Below, one piece after another: positions 49,127 to 62,500 of a DNA stretch of 64,000 nt (its first letter is position 1; the number at the start of each line of letters is the position of its first letter). The position numbers were made by a program, and so were the translations under genes. Location of the stretch: contig NW_019091564.1 of NCBI RefSeq assembly GCF_001949145.1, positions 204,443 to 268,442 on the forward strand, read 5' to 3'. The notes beneath the pieces are model-generated. The model saw nothing but the letters and a program-made list of their open reading frames with translations. It had not been told where the DNA came from and searched no databases. The DNA comes from Acanthaster planci. Its lineage: Eukaryota; Echinodermata; Asteroidea; Valvatida; Acanthasteridae.

Positions 49127-50524
49127 AAATCAGCAATACAAAGTGGACTTTGATCCCTACAAAGGATCCCCTTTGTCTTTTGCACACCTTCTCATGTTTG
49201 CATCCATGTTTATAAAAGGAGTATACCCTGACTATTCCACTAGACCCTGCTTCGCAGGTGGTAGACTGGTGACCTGGCCTCGTGTGGGAGGACAGCGATG
49301 CGCTCAGTGATTTTGAAATCAAACTGTTTGCTGCGTGCAGTTTTATTGCCACATTTTGTAGAGTTTCAATAGTCTAGTACCCAATGTTCACCATTTTTGC
49401 AGTGTAGAAGCAGAGTATCAGTTGAACTAAACATGTCGTCATAAAGACAACGGTGTTAGACTCTTTAACAAGCAAGGTAATGTACATGTACATGTATGTA
49501 GTGAAACTATGTACATATTGACATGATTGAGGCCAGCTGGCCACACTGCTTGGCTGCTCAAAGTATAACAGGTCAACTGTGTGGAGAATTTTGATATCAC
49601 TGTAATAGACACAGGTTAGTTTTGCTGGTTTGTATTAGACAGACAATCGTTGATCTGTGTCATTTGCTGAGCCGCGAATTGGACAAAGGCGCTGGTATAT
49701 TGATGAAAAGTAGCAGTAATTTCCGGTGGATTTTTTTACTGAGGGAAATCCTGTATGAATGTGTGCAAGAAAAGGGATACTCTCAGTGTTTTTTTTAGAA
49801 ATCCTCCTTGCAGGATTTGATGTTATAATCATGATTGGCTTTGATGTTTCATAATGTTCACGTACATGTACAGTACATGTACATGTATGTATCCACTTAT
49901 TGGGGTCAGCAATCTGAAAGGCAGTAGTGCTGTTACATGTGAGTTGTTTGGCATGGTAATGCAGTTCAAATACATGTACATTATTGTACAGTTTATATGT
50001 ACATGTACCGAAGTTTGGAGTGTGACACTTAAGCACTTCAAACTACCGGTAATTCAATTGCAATGTTAGCTTAATTGCCAAGCAACTCAGCACAACATTT
50101 CCGATTGCCGACCCCTTTGAGCAGATGTGTGTGTACTCAAAGTTATAGTGTTAACAATAGTGAATGCAAAAGCTTCCCGAGAGGAGGTGCTGTGCATGAA
50201 CCAAAGAGGGCGCTTTGTTACCTGATACCGTTGCCATGTTGCTCTGTGCATGTCATGTTAACCAGCCTTTCTGCTTGATTTCTCAGAAAATGTCACCAAA
50301 AATATTCTGAATTCTGCGGACGAGTCCTTACACTTTTCCACCCCTTGTTTCAGGTATCATAATCTTGGACTATGGCTGGCCTGAATGTTGCACCAGCAGA
50401 CCAGTGGAGCCTTTGTGAGAAACTCTGTTTGGCTTCATCAGTCATCAGAAGTGGCGACCAAAATTGGTACGGCATATTTCCCCAAATTTTTTTCCGTAGA
50501 ATATTGTATGGATTTTGTAATTAA
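49127..50524. repeat. Tandem 1.4 kb duplication, copy 2 (adjacent to BRD8 exon 2)
   Basis: Second copy of the segment, separated from copy 1 by 110 bases of unique sequence ending in an N at 49126. This copy runs without interruption into BRD8 exon 2. It is 16 bases longer than copy 1, partly through extra ACATGT units. Confidence 0.9.
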
Positions 50525-53500
50525 TAATACTGGCCTCTACAACAGAGGGACAGCGTAATGGAAGCAGCTCTGTGAATTCCTTGTTAGCGTCTCTTTCAAT
50601 GTTTCATTGCAGGGTGTCAGTCAGCAGGGCCATCAAGCCATTTGGTGAACCAGGCAGGCCACCCGACTTTTTCTCACAAAAGGTAAGAACGGGCAGGATG
50701 ATGCCCAAGCCCCGCCCACCCCACCCATCTCCTCACTTAAAATGGGGTGGTAATGCATTCTTTTTTTGTATAACATATGTAGAATAATAATCAGTACCAT
50801 CTCCGAACAAAACCAAAAAAGTATAGATGAATTTATATATTGGGTAAAAAAAAAAGAGGAATGAATAAATAATTTCTTCCAAAGAATCAGTCATCATTGG
50901 ACATCTTGGAATTTTAGGTGAGTTTAGATGGTTCTGAGCAAGCATACCTTGGGCCATTCGGGTGGTAAAAAGGGTGTCTCAATATTGTGTGTGTTTTATT
51001 GATGAAATTGCTGTCCTTTGAACTTGCTTCACAGAATTGTGCCTTACAGTACTCAGCACTGCTCGAAACAGTAGAAACACCTAAGTAAGTGTCTTCTTTT
51101 TTAATTCTTCCAAAAGGCAACGAAGTGTAGCAATGATCAAACTGTCCTTAGACGTTGTGGATTTCTAACAGTGTGTGAAAGTGACTGTAAAAGTTGACAA
51201 GTTTCTTACATTAACGAGAAGTTTTTGGCCGTTTCAAAAGTATGCTTCTTGATGCTTTTAAGCCAGTTTTCTTTTTTTCCTCTGGAAAGAAATGCTTCCA
51301 GGTGACTCAGGGTTACCCACTGCATCTCATTGGGTTACCCACTTCATCTCATTGGGTTACCCACTTAATCTCATTGGGTTACCCACTTCATCTCATTGGG
51401 TTACCACTGCATCTCATTGGGTTACCCACTGCATCTCATTGGGTTACCCGCTGCATCTCATTGGGTTACCCACTGCATCTCATTGGGTTACCCACTGCAT
51501 CTCATTGGGTTACCCACTGCATCTCATTGGGTTACCCACTGCATCTCATTGGGTTACCCGCTTCATCTCATTGGGTTACCCACTGCATCTCATTGGGTTA
51601 CCCAGTGCATCTCATTCTTGTCAACAAATCTGAATATTTATCACCACTCTCTCGTTATCCTCAGGCGGAAGCGAAGCGAGAGGGGCGAGGTGGTGGAGAC
51701 GCCCGGCGACCTGATCGTGCGGAAGGTGACCAAGGAGCGCATCGCTGAGCTCAAAGTCCAGCTGGAGGAGGACAAGGCCAGATATCGGCAGCTGAAGCTG
51801 GAGATTGAGGAGATCCGCAGCGGTGGGGCAGACGACCGTCTGCAGTCCATGTGGGAAGAGGTCCAAGAGTAAGTCCTTTATATTCTTTTCTATTCTTTAT
51901 ATTCGATATTGTTGTTTGTGGTTTTAGTTTCGAAGTACAGTGCAGGTCCCTTCCAAATTGTTTAAGGGTCTGTCCAGTGTACACTAACAATTCTTTTGGG
52001 AGAAGAACCCATGAAAGTTCACCTTTGTCTTTATTTTAAACTCAAGTTTCAAGTTTTGTTTTGCTGTTTAAAAAATTATTTTCATGCCTCTTGAATTTGT
52101 GTGAAAACAGATTTTTATATTTCTGAGCAAAGCTCTGATGCCATACAGACATGGTTACTTTTCCTGCGTTGAAGACGAGTATAGGGTTGCACAAAACAGT
52201 GCATCTTTGAAAGATTCCTTTGAAAAAACCCTTTGAGAAACCTGAAGATCTTACAGATGATCAAGATGGAAATGTAATTCTAGGCATACACGCGTTACAA
52301 GCAAGATTCCATTATCCTGTTGTAATGTAACATGGTGTGACATTAAACTGTGACACGACCATCACCCAACACAAGGCCAAGAGGGCCTCCCCCAAAGGAT
52401 TTGAGAAAAGCCATCAGAGTAGAAGAAAAAGATAAAAATGTAAAAAAACAAAACCACTGCAAGGTGCTCGTTGCTAAAATATGCCAATCTGAACAATTAA
52501 AGGGTTTGGATTCCAGCTGAATTTATTTTTCTCAAAGGTATTTTTGTCTTTCTGAAAGATTCCAATAGGATAAAAAGGTCAGGTCCTCTTTCGTTGTCAG
52601 ATGTGAATACAAGAGGACCAGATTAGAGACACTGTCATAATATCTCCCCCACCCCTCAACCCCCTCGACATTCAGAACATTTTCAGGTTTTTTCCAACTT
52701 GCATGTATGATGATTCATCTAGAGATGTCACCAGCCTGGGATGTATTGGATCAGTGTGTCATCACCCCATTGTGAATAATCCGAGGCTGTTCAAACTTTG
52801 CCTGTAAAAATGTCGTCATCTTGAGATTGAATATGTTAGGATGTCCACCAGTTGGACAGCACTTCCACTGGTACCGGGGTAATAGGATTTGACCACGTTA
52901 TTTGTGTATGTAATAAAAGGCCGAGAGACTATGAGCAGAAACACATGTACATGTACTGTATGTGTACATTTCATATTTACCGGTACACGAAAAGGTTTGC
53001 GTTGATGTTTTTTCACTGGGATCACTTTGGGATTAAATGTTGTCAGAGTGAAGTGTAATCCCTTTCCAAGAAATAATTATCCCCATCGCAAGATTGGATG
53101 GCACCAGTGGTCCACTCAGTGGCAGCACCTTGCATATCATTACGCAGAACAAATGCATGCATGAACGCCTGCCAGTCGATCGTGTATAGAGTACCGAAGC
53201 ACGACATCATTTGAACCAGGAAGTGTGGCGCAAACAAAAGGACTACACGTGTTGTTGGTTCACGCGCTGGTTCCCGCAGTCATGTCTTTTTACACATACA
53301 TAATTATGCGCACGATGGTTTCACTGCGGTACTCTGTATCACAGCACAGCGGTGGTAGATGTAATCCAGATGATGATATCTGTTGAGTAGTTAAGCGTTT
53401 TATTGACATTTCAGAGAGAAGCGTGCAGCCAAAGAAGCCGAGGAGACACAGAAAGCAGCCGCAGAAGCCGCTAAAGCAGCTGCTGTAGGTAAGCCGGCTT

Positions 53501-56500
53501 CCAAATTTCAATAACCTGCTTCCTGGTGCCAGGAACAATTTTATCTTCAAGGTGAGGGGCTCATATGTTTGTTCTCGGTTTTTTAATGATTTTTGGGAAG
53601 CAATCTGGTCATATTTTAGTTTCTCTCAACTTCAGTAACAGTTTCAGATCTTGCCATCTCTCTAAAATTTTCACTGATACCTCCTGACACCTGATAAGTA
53701 CGTACAGAGTGTGGTTCATGATTTGAGGATTTGGAAAGAGGGCTACCTGTCTTGTGGACTGTTTATTTTGAATCAAGAAAGCCCATTCCTTGCCGTGCTC
53801 TTAACACTTTCAAGATTATGTCGCAAGTTAGCCATTTTAACGATTGTTTTATCTGTAGTAAAATTGCATCCCTCATGTGGAAGTTTGGACTGCAGTTTCA
53901 CGAAAATTAGTGCTCACTTCACAGACCACATGGTTGTCACAGAAAATTGCAATGTCGTTTTGTTTTTTTGTTTTTTTCTGCAAGTTTCCTGAAGAGTCAG
54001 GTCAGTGTTTATATCCATTGGAATTCACCAATTGAAACCTCCTTTACAAGTGGGAACTATTTGGTCCCACAATCTCGTCAGTTGTCATGGTATTTTTGGG
54101 TCTCTTCGATGCTTCCTAAAAGACTTAAAGAATCTCCGGTCATTTCTCATTTTCACCCAGTCAAACCAACCAGCAAGCCCAACTTTCAGTCGCCCAGCAA
54201 ACGTCGGCCACAGGTGCGCAATCCTCGCGTTGGAACTCGCACCCAGTCAGAGACCTCATCGGTCGGTGACAGCGTAGAGGTGGAAGACAGTGTGCTAGCC
54301 TCACCAGTCAAGGCAAGAGCCTGACTAAGGAAATAAGGGACAGATACACCATTCAACGTACACTGGAATGAGCAGACTGGTTCAAGGAGAACCAGAGGTG
54401 TCAGATTTCCTTGTCCACTCTCAAGATTTGTAGCCAAATGAAAGAGACAACACATTGGTATCAAAATAATTTGGGGTGACATATCACACATGCATTCAAG
54501 TTTATGCCTTTCAACCATCTGTTCGAGCATTCTCAACAAGTTTTCATTGGAATCGAATATTTGCGTGGGTGCTGGGCACCTTCTTGGCACTGTCATCCCA
54601 TCGGCCTCTCTCTCTTGGGCACGTGAGGGCGGTACCTGTTCATGAGTAGATAGAACCTCTTTATCTGGGGTCGCCACTTCTCACTAATGCCGACAAGTAC
54701 CTTGCACTGTTAACATACGGTACATGTAAATGATAGTGTACTTTGTTACCTACATGTAGCTATGACATCCATATCGAGGACGGTATGCAGTTTTTACCTG
54801 CAAGTCTTAAAGTTGGTAACGTGATACACGTTCGAAATCTAAGTCACCGTAAATCGGGTAAATTTTCAGCGCAGGTTTTCTTCAGTCATAATTCCATCAG
54901 TCGCCACTTGTTTGGAAAGAAATACGGTATGATGAGGTTTGGGCAAAATATACGTACCAGGTGACTGCTTATTTCTCATGAGGTGGATACATAAACCAGT
55001 GAGATGGGAGAATCAAATGGTAATATGTCAAAAATACCATCTTGGAGTGCCGTGCGTATGGTATGTTCAATGAAATTTCTTTTGGAGAATCCACACTAGC
55101 CGCTTCTGATTTTAGTGTACTAACCACTGGAGGTTTTGCCGTGAATCTTAAATTTCATGGCGTGCTTGGATATCTTTACCATTTAGGCCTACGTTGCAAG
55201 TAAGTACAACCGCCTTGCATGTCTGTTTTTTTTCCATAACAGCTTACTGAAGAATCGGGGTCAGGTCCTGAAGACATAGCAACCAAACAGAGTGAAAACT
55301 CAGCCACTGACTTCTTGACGTCGATCGTGGCAAACGAGTTACAGAAGGAAACAGAAACAGCGACAGTAAGGATAATCTCACTTCTGTTTGAGTTCGAGAT
55401 TTTACTGTGGTTCCTTTCCCGGGCAGCTATTTTTATTGAGAGCTTTGAGGATCTTTTCTCTCATCTTAAGAGCTTCATTTAACATCAGTATTTGTGATGT
55501 AGCAGTCTTGTACGCTATTTGCCAGTACTTTCTCTTGGCATCAATTAACAATTGTTGACCACTGTGGTGTGGAATATGACGTTGTGGACACCCGAGGGAG
55601 GCATAGCACCCCGAGGTAATGCATCCCTCGCGTGTTCAGAATGTCATATCCCACACCACAGCGATCAACAATTGTTTTGTCATACTTCGGTCTTAAGGAA
55701 TTTATTCAAAGAAACAAGCTGAACAATTTCAGAAGATGATGGGCCTACTGTAAAACTGTACAGTTAACGTATGTAAATGACATTGTTTGCAAATGCACTG
55801 TCCCCTCCTTTTGTTAAATGCGTAAATGCTAATGTGAAACTAGTGCGGGTACCATTGAGTACATTTATATAGTCTGGTTAGCGGTCCCCGCATTACCTTA
55901 TACACTGCGGGCACGGGAACGAGTCTGTTATACAAGCGCAGTCATTGATCAAATTCCCCGGTAGCCCATTCACAAAACGTATATTGGGTACCGCGCCAAA
56001 CTTCCCAAAGCTCTTGTTTCGTGTGCGTACATATGTGCGTGCACGCACCATCAGTAGAATGAGATGTCTCATGGTGAGTGTGACATGTGGATATGTCACC
56101 CTGTCATATGATCATTCTGGACCAACACACAGGAATAACAAATCACTTTGAACCATCATGTTTTGCCCAGGTATTAAGGTTTGTGATTTTTGTCATATTT
56201 CTCAATGATAAGTAGACGGTAACTCGACCAAATTTGGTCGCCATTTTGTTGTTTAGTTTTGTCAACTCTGTTGCAGTGATCCCACAGAGATCATGTTGCA
56301 TGACTATGGGGCATCTTCAAAGTGGGTGTCCCTCTTTGTATTGCAAAAAAGTAAAGACGTACATGCTGATAGATGTATTTGACCTTGCAGAATCAAGAAG
56401 AGGAGGTTGCCGCAGAGGAAGACAGTGAAGAGACAGCAGAGAGATTGCTTGCAGGTGAGTCTTGAAGGGCACGCCCCCGCCAGGCTCCTGCCAGAGAACA

Positions 56501-59500
56501 CCCCCCCCAAACAAACCAGTTGCTTTAAGCCTCAGCCAGTTTGTATCCGAAACACAGCTGTCAGTGGCAGTAGCACAAACATTTATGGAAGCTGCTGGCT
56601 AGCAGCAGGGCCCACGTGCCATAAACGTGTGTGTTAAGTTCCAGAGGCCAGTTGATCCAAAGGCAGCCCAAGTACACAGGCTGTGTTGATCACAGGGGCA
56701 TCCACTCCACGCAAGAGCAAGAGATGACATGGTTTGACATAGGGAGGATGTCCCTTTTGTAGGAAAGTGCCGCTTACGGGCACAAGTTCATGCGCATTTG
56801 GTCGGTGACCCGCTGAGGAAGTACAACCAATTTCTATTCAGCCTATGCCTGTGCACTTTGTCTCCTCCTTCCCTACGAGGGACGCTGTTAGTCAGAGCGG
56901 ATGCAATCACGGGACGACATGTGTCACTTCCTTCACCAAGAATGTATACCAGAAATCAACCGCAGCATTGTGCCTTTTAAATGTTTGTGTGTGCCACTCT
57001 CATTTATGTTGGTAACCATGCCAAATTACCCAACAGAAAGAGAAACAACAGAGTCATAATTTGCACCCCAGTAGACATGTAACAAAATAATGTCATGGTT
57101 TGTTTACATGTGCGCTTTCTTATGGCTGCGAGGTTGGCGTGTTCCGCATTGCTGCTATAGGAAAAAAACGCACATGTAAAAAAGAATGACGTTATTATGG
57201 TTTATGTCTAATATTTTTACATGAAGCACTGCTAGGATTAAAGACAGGTCTGTCAGTCCTTCAAACATGTATGTGCAGCCTGTATTTCTTCTTTTCCTAG
57301 AGCCGCACCTCCTCTCGTTCTGGTTTTCACTCAGTATGTACCTTACCCATTCCCTGTAGCCACTGCCAGCGATCTGGTTGAGCTGCTGAGCCCCTACCCT
57401 GTGGACTCGCCATCTTCCCAGAGTGTGGACGAGAGCTCGTTGCCCGCCTCGGAGCATGGCACTCCCGTCCCGAGGGTCAAGGAACCCCTCATACTGAAGA
57501 TCGAGAAGGGCATGGTCAAAACCAGAGAGGTGAGCCCCAAAGGATTAGCAGCTTAAACCCCAAAGAATGAGGAATTTTCTTTCGTCATATTTTTTTTTAC
57601 CAACTCCTTCTTTGATTAATGTCTTACTTTCCCCTAATTGTTACCTTTACATTGAGCTAATGGTTTCACAGAAATCTGATTTCAGAGAAACGATGACAGA
57701 TGCGTGGTGGCCAAAAGACGGAATGAATATCTGTTTTCGTTCAATAACAGGGCTGTAGTCGAATCTGTCACAAGTCCAGCCACAAGCCCAATCAAAGGAT
57801 GAATGACGAAGGAGTAACTTTTGTTACGGTTCATTTGGTTAGCCTGTGTCGCGGCTCACGACTGGATGACTTGTGGTGCACTTGTGAAAGATCCGTGATG
57901 GGCTTGCAGGGACTTGTGTAAGATTCGACCACAGCCTTACCTGAGAACCAAGAATAACCACCATAGTGGCGGTGCAAACCGTGTGGTTCCATGGAAGACA
58001 CCGGATATCGACATCTTTGGAGATGTCACTTTCTTGATAGTTTACTCGACGAGCCCTTCCATGTGAACGGAATGCATTGTAATGGGGTATACCCAATATT
58101 CTGTTAAGTACAACTGAGTGAAATTTCCATTTTGTGACCTTTTATTGTCTGAATGTGTTATCTTGAACATCATGCAAAAGTCCAAAGTAGAAACCAAAGT
58201 GCCCGAGACTGAAGAAAGCCACGAAACAGAGATGATAAATGTGGATGAGCCAGTTAGCGACCGCCAACCAACAAGTCTTCAGGTAGTTCAGTTTAGTTCT
58301 CCCCAGTTTTGTCAGTTGTCAGAGACAAGTTTCCTGTGTATCCCCAAATAGTCAGTGTTTTTGTTTTTTTTAACCAGAACTCATGCCATTGTTGTAGCTG
58401 TCATACTTGTACTCGGATACATGTCTGGACTTGAACTCATAACTCACACTCATTAAATAAGCCATTGCCTTACAACTTAATGGTGATAGGCCTTGTATTG
58501 GTATTCGTGTTACCCCAGTGCTACAGCTGTAGTTCCTACACTCTCACTTCGACTCTCAAGAAAGGCTTAACTCATTTCTTTTTAATTTCCCTTTATCCAT
58601 TCAAGTGTAATTGTCTTGCCAAAGTAGAACGACCAAAATTATTGACCAATTTTACCATGCTCTCATTGGAAACCTTATACTTGTGTATTGAAAAGATAGA
58701 GTACTGAAGGCAGCCTTATAAAGAGTAAAACAAACCCTAGCCAGTTGCATTCATCATGGTCTGGCAAGTGTGATTGGCCAGGCCCATGCTGACAAGAGTG
58801 TAATTTCAAAGTAGCAGAGCCAATAGAAATTCGTCTTGAAGAATTTTTTGTTAGATGCAGAGTTTGGAATTGAGACGTTTGTGGGAAGACCTGACGAAAA
58901 AAAATTCTTGAATCCTCCCATTTTTGACAAGTTTTAACCCATTGCAGTAGTGAGTCATATACATGTACATGTATCTTGCTTTGTTCACATAGATCGGTAA
59001 CCTTTGTAGTATACATGTAGATTTCACGGCCTTGCTATAGTGTCAAAAGAATGTTCTAGCATCGTTAACCCTGACTTCAACTAGAGCTACAAAATGCTAC
59101 TTGTAGTAAATTGTAGTGTGCACTTTCCAAGCTGTTTTTGTTTCAGGTGTTTGTTGTATACATATATAGATAGGCAGCAAGGTCGCCAGTACATGTCTAT
59201 GTGACTTTAGAGACTGTGAGTAACCTCAAGAGGATCCTATTTCCTGAGGCAGGGGGCCTAGAGGACCCCTTTCTGGTCACCCATGGGCCCAAGTGGGACG
59301 TGAACTAACCGAATTATGCCAGTCCAGTTTATAAGACACCTCTGTTTAAACTGTAAACTTAGAAAAACTTTTCAGGGTTTTGCAACCGAACTGTTTTAAG
59401 TCAACCATTAACTCAAATGCAATTTAGCATGTAATATACCAATTAGAAGAACACTTCTGTTTTCCCTAGATTCAGTTTTTGAGAACCGTGAACCATTCGC

Positions 59501-62500
59501 ATAATGTGAGGGCGCTGTAACCAGTCAAAAATTATGAGTATAACTGGGCACTGTACTCTGGAATTTACACATGCGCGATATGTTGACGCTGATCCAATTC
59601 ACGCTAATACAAAGTTCATGCACTGACCCGTATTAGTGAACCCCATGTGACCATATTTCAGCCAACCAGGATAACAAAGCAGCAAGAGACGTGTTCAATG
59701 TTTTCTGTACCTCAGTGGTATCTCAACCAAAAAAGCATGATCCTGACGCGTCTGTCTGGTAACTTGACATCACAGTCAAATAGACTCAGTATTACGGGAG
59801 TACCTTTTTTATGGTCCTATCCAAACCAACTGGCTGCGGCTGGAAATAACATAGCAAGGGTCTATGAAACGTAGCCATAGCCTCTAACTGACAGCCTCTA
59901 CAGTTGCCTGTGTTATATACAGCTGCTGCCCTGTCAGACATGGCTTATATCCCTCTGGGGGCTCCATGTTTTCCTACGTGAGCTTTGGCTGCCCAAAAGG
60001 TACATACTTGGTGTTACGTACATTAAACACTGTCACTTTGTGATAACATTGGTAATATCTAACAAAAACCTGGTCACTTTTTTTCAGGCCAAGTCAAGAG
60101 TTGATCATGGAGTTCAGATTTTTTTGGGGGGGAGAGAAAGGAATATTAGTTTTTGCTATGAGACAGTTTTTAAGATTGCTTTGTTCCTGTATGACCAGGC
60201 CGGTGCTGGCAATCCAGTTATTGGCAATAGTGCACCGAGGGGATCAGTTGAGTCTCCCCAAGCATCAGGCCAGCAAGGTGGTACTTGCTCAGAAAGTGGC
60301 CAGCCATCAGATGTCTTCCAGACAAACAATCAAACAGAGCTATCATCAGCTAGTAGCACTTACCCAGCAACACCCACTCAAGGGATAGCTCATGACGAGC
60401 CCTGCACTGCCCCTCAACCTCCCAAACAGGCCACACCAAAGTCCAAGTTCCGATCGCCGACAAGGAAGAGCCTGAGCCCGGAGGAGCAGAGGGCCATCAC
60501 CCAGAAGCTGGACGCGGCCCTCTACAACCCCCAGGAGGGAGGCGATGCCGGCGATCCATCCCCTTTAAGATGGCTGCGCTCGGTCCAAGACCGAAAGAAA
60601 TCCAAGCTGGAAGCCCCACTTAAATGCCAGGAGCAGGTGGCGCAGTCTAAAGAAGAGCGAGAAACCAGCACCAACCAGATGGTAGATGAAGCCAAGAAGT
60701 TTTTGCCGAAAGAGGAGGGGGCAGTCGTTCTTGAAACAAAGAAAAGGAGCAACAAGAAACAGAAAACTGAGGAATTAGTCCGCAGCTTCAGAAATGTGGG
60801 CCCGCCAAAAGTGGACCTCACCCCTAATGGAAAAAAGGCCAAAGCAGAGAGCATTACCACACCAAAAGCTGCCGATTCTGACCCGAGCAGGACAGAGTCG
60901 ATTGTTACCCCATCCAGAAAGAAGAGCCCTCGCAAGGCTACTTCCAATACCAAAAGTGCGGCTGAGGTATACAGCCTTTTTGGGCACAGTTTCTGGGTTT
61001 TTTTTGTTGTTTTTTTTAGTTTTTGAGACATTATTCACATGTTCTGTTTGCTAGTCACCATCACGTTCAGAGGAGAAGAGGTCGCTTATTAACTGAGAGA
61101 GTTCGTGTTTGTCTCCAAATTGTTCTTCAGATTTCTGCACATTTTTGTCCATGCTGTTGACTTGTTGGGGGATTTATCACCCTTGATGACACAAGTACTT
61201 ACATGTAAATGTTTGTTATTTTATTTCCAGTGTCATTTTACATTCTTAGTTAACTTCAACACGTTTCAGGGTTTGCTCGATATTTATGCATGCTCATTAC
61301 TAACATGTTTAATGTAACTTTCATTCGCATGGGTATTCATTATTATATAACATCACTTTTTTGTCTTTTCACCAACCGTACATGTAATTTCCCATCAGAG
61401 AAGCGTCACAGCTCCATCAAGTCCTCAAGTAAACCTCAGTGTTAGTTGATATAGGATTCAAGCCTACAGTGTAGGTACCAAGGCAGCGTTTGCTGAGTGC
61501 CAAGTTGGAAACCCAGCAACACAAACATATTTGAGAGGATGTGCACCTGAGTGCAGTCCTTTGTCAGAAGACTTAGACTTGATAACAAATCCTTTTGTAG
61601 ATATGTGCACATTTTCCGCATATTTTTTTTCTCCAAATCTCACATTCCTACTCCTTATAAGAAGCCTTCATACCAAGACCACCAGCGTTCTCTCTTTTTA
61701 ATTCCTAATAAGCACCACCCTGTATTCTGTTATTTGGGGCCCAGGCTTTAAGTGCATTTGGTTTCCAGTCCATACTCGCTCTCGCAGGTTTTCTCCGGGC
61801 ACTCCGGTTTCCCCCTGCCTTTAAAACTGGACCTTCTTCCTAACTCCGTAATGTGATGCTGATTAATAGAATGTATGAATAAACGTACAGTTACTGGCGC
61901 AAATAACCAGAGTTGCTGAAAGCGCCATTAAAATAAAACAACAACAACAGCAACTGGTATTTGGTTGACTTTTAGAAAAGGACTCAACTGCAGCTAGCTG
62001 TGTGCAGGCAGCACAAAGCAAAAGCTCACTTTAACACCTTAGCTTCAACAACCATGCCCTCATCTATTTCTATCTTGAAATCTATTTTGACAAGATTAAA
62101 AACTATTGCGTTCAAACCTCTGTGTAGGATAAGTTGAAACTGTGCATCCTGTGTCACGTGATGTGCTGTAGAAAATCTGTTGTGTGAAGCAAACTGTAGC
62201 TGGCCTTTGCCCAAAGCACGAAGCACAGTGAGGGGAGCCAGCCATGTCAGCTTTGTTTTCTTTGATAGTCAATGATAGAGGGGTGTTTTTTGCTGAATCA
62301 CTTTTTGCCCTGAATCACTTTTTGCCCTGAATCACTTTTTGCCCTGAATCACTTTTTTGTCCTGAATCACATTTTTGTCCTTGTTTATAATCAAAAATGG
62401 GCAGAAATGGGGTTACTGTCCAGTTTGGGCTGAAAAGGGCTGTCAACATTTAATGAAAACTGAAAAAAAAAATTTCCCTTGGGTCTTTTTAAACGCTGAA

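Noticed and set aside
47579-49352. Minus-strand open frames of 80-93 codons present twice
   Set aside because: They are duplicated only because the whole segment is duplicated; each spans an N and has no family resemblance.
51242-51872. Open frames up to 168 codons spanning the 51.3 kb array
   Set aside because: The repeat part is an intronic minisatellite; only the last part (from 51665) is a true BRD8 exon in one of the frames.
59661-59760. Possible extra BRD8 exon (PTRITKQQETCSMFS)
   Set aside because: The acceptor is acceptable, but no donor gives the phase-0 end needed to join exon 11, and there is no similarity to support it.
60522-61038. Minus-strand frames of 169 and 87 codons opposite BRD8 exon 11
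   Set aside because: They are shadows of the plus-strand coding exon, whose biased composition keeps the opposite strand open.
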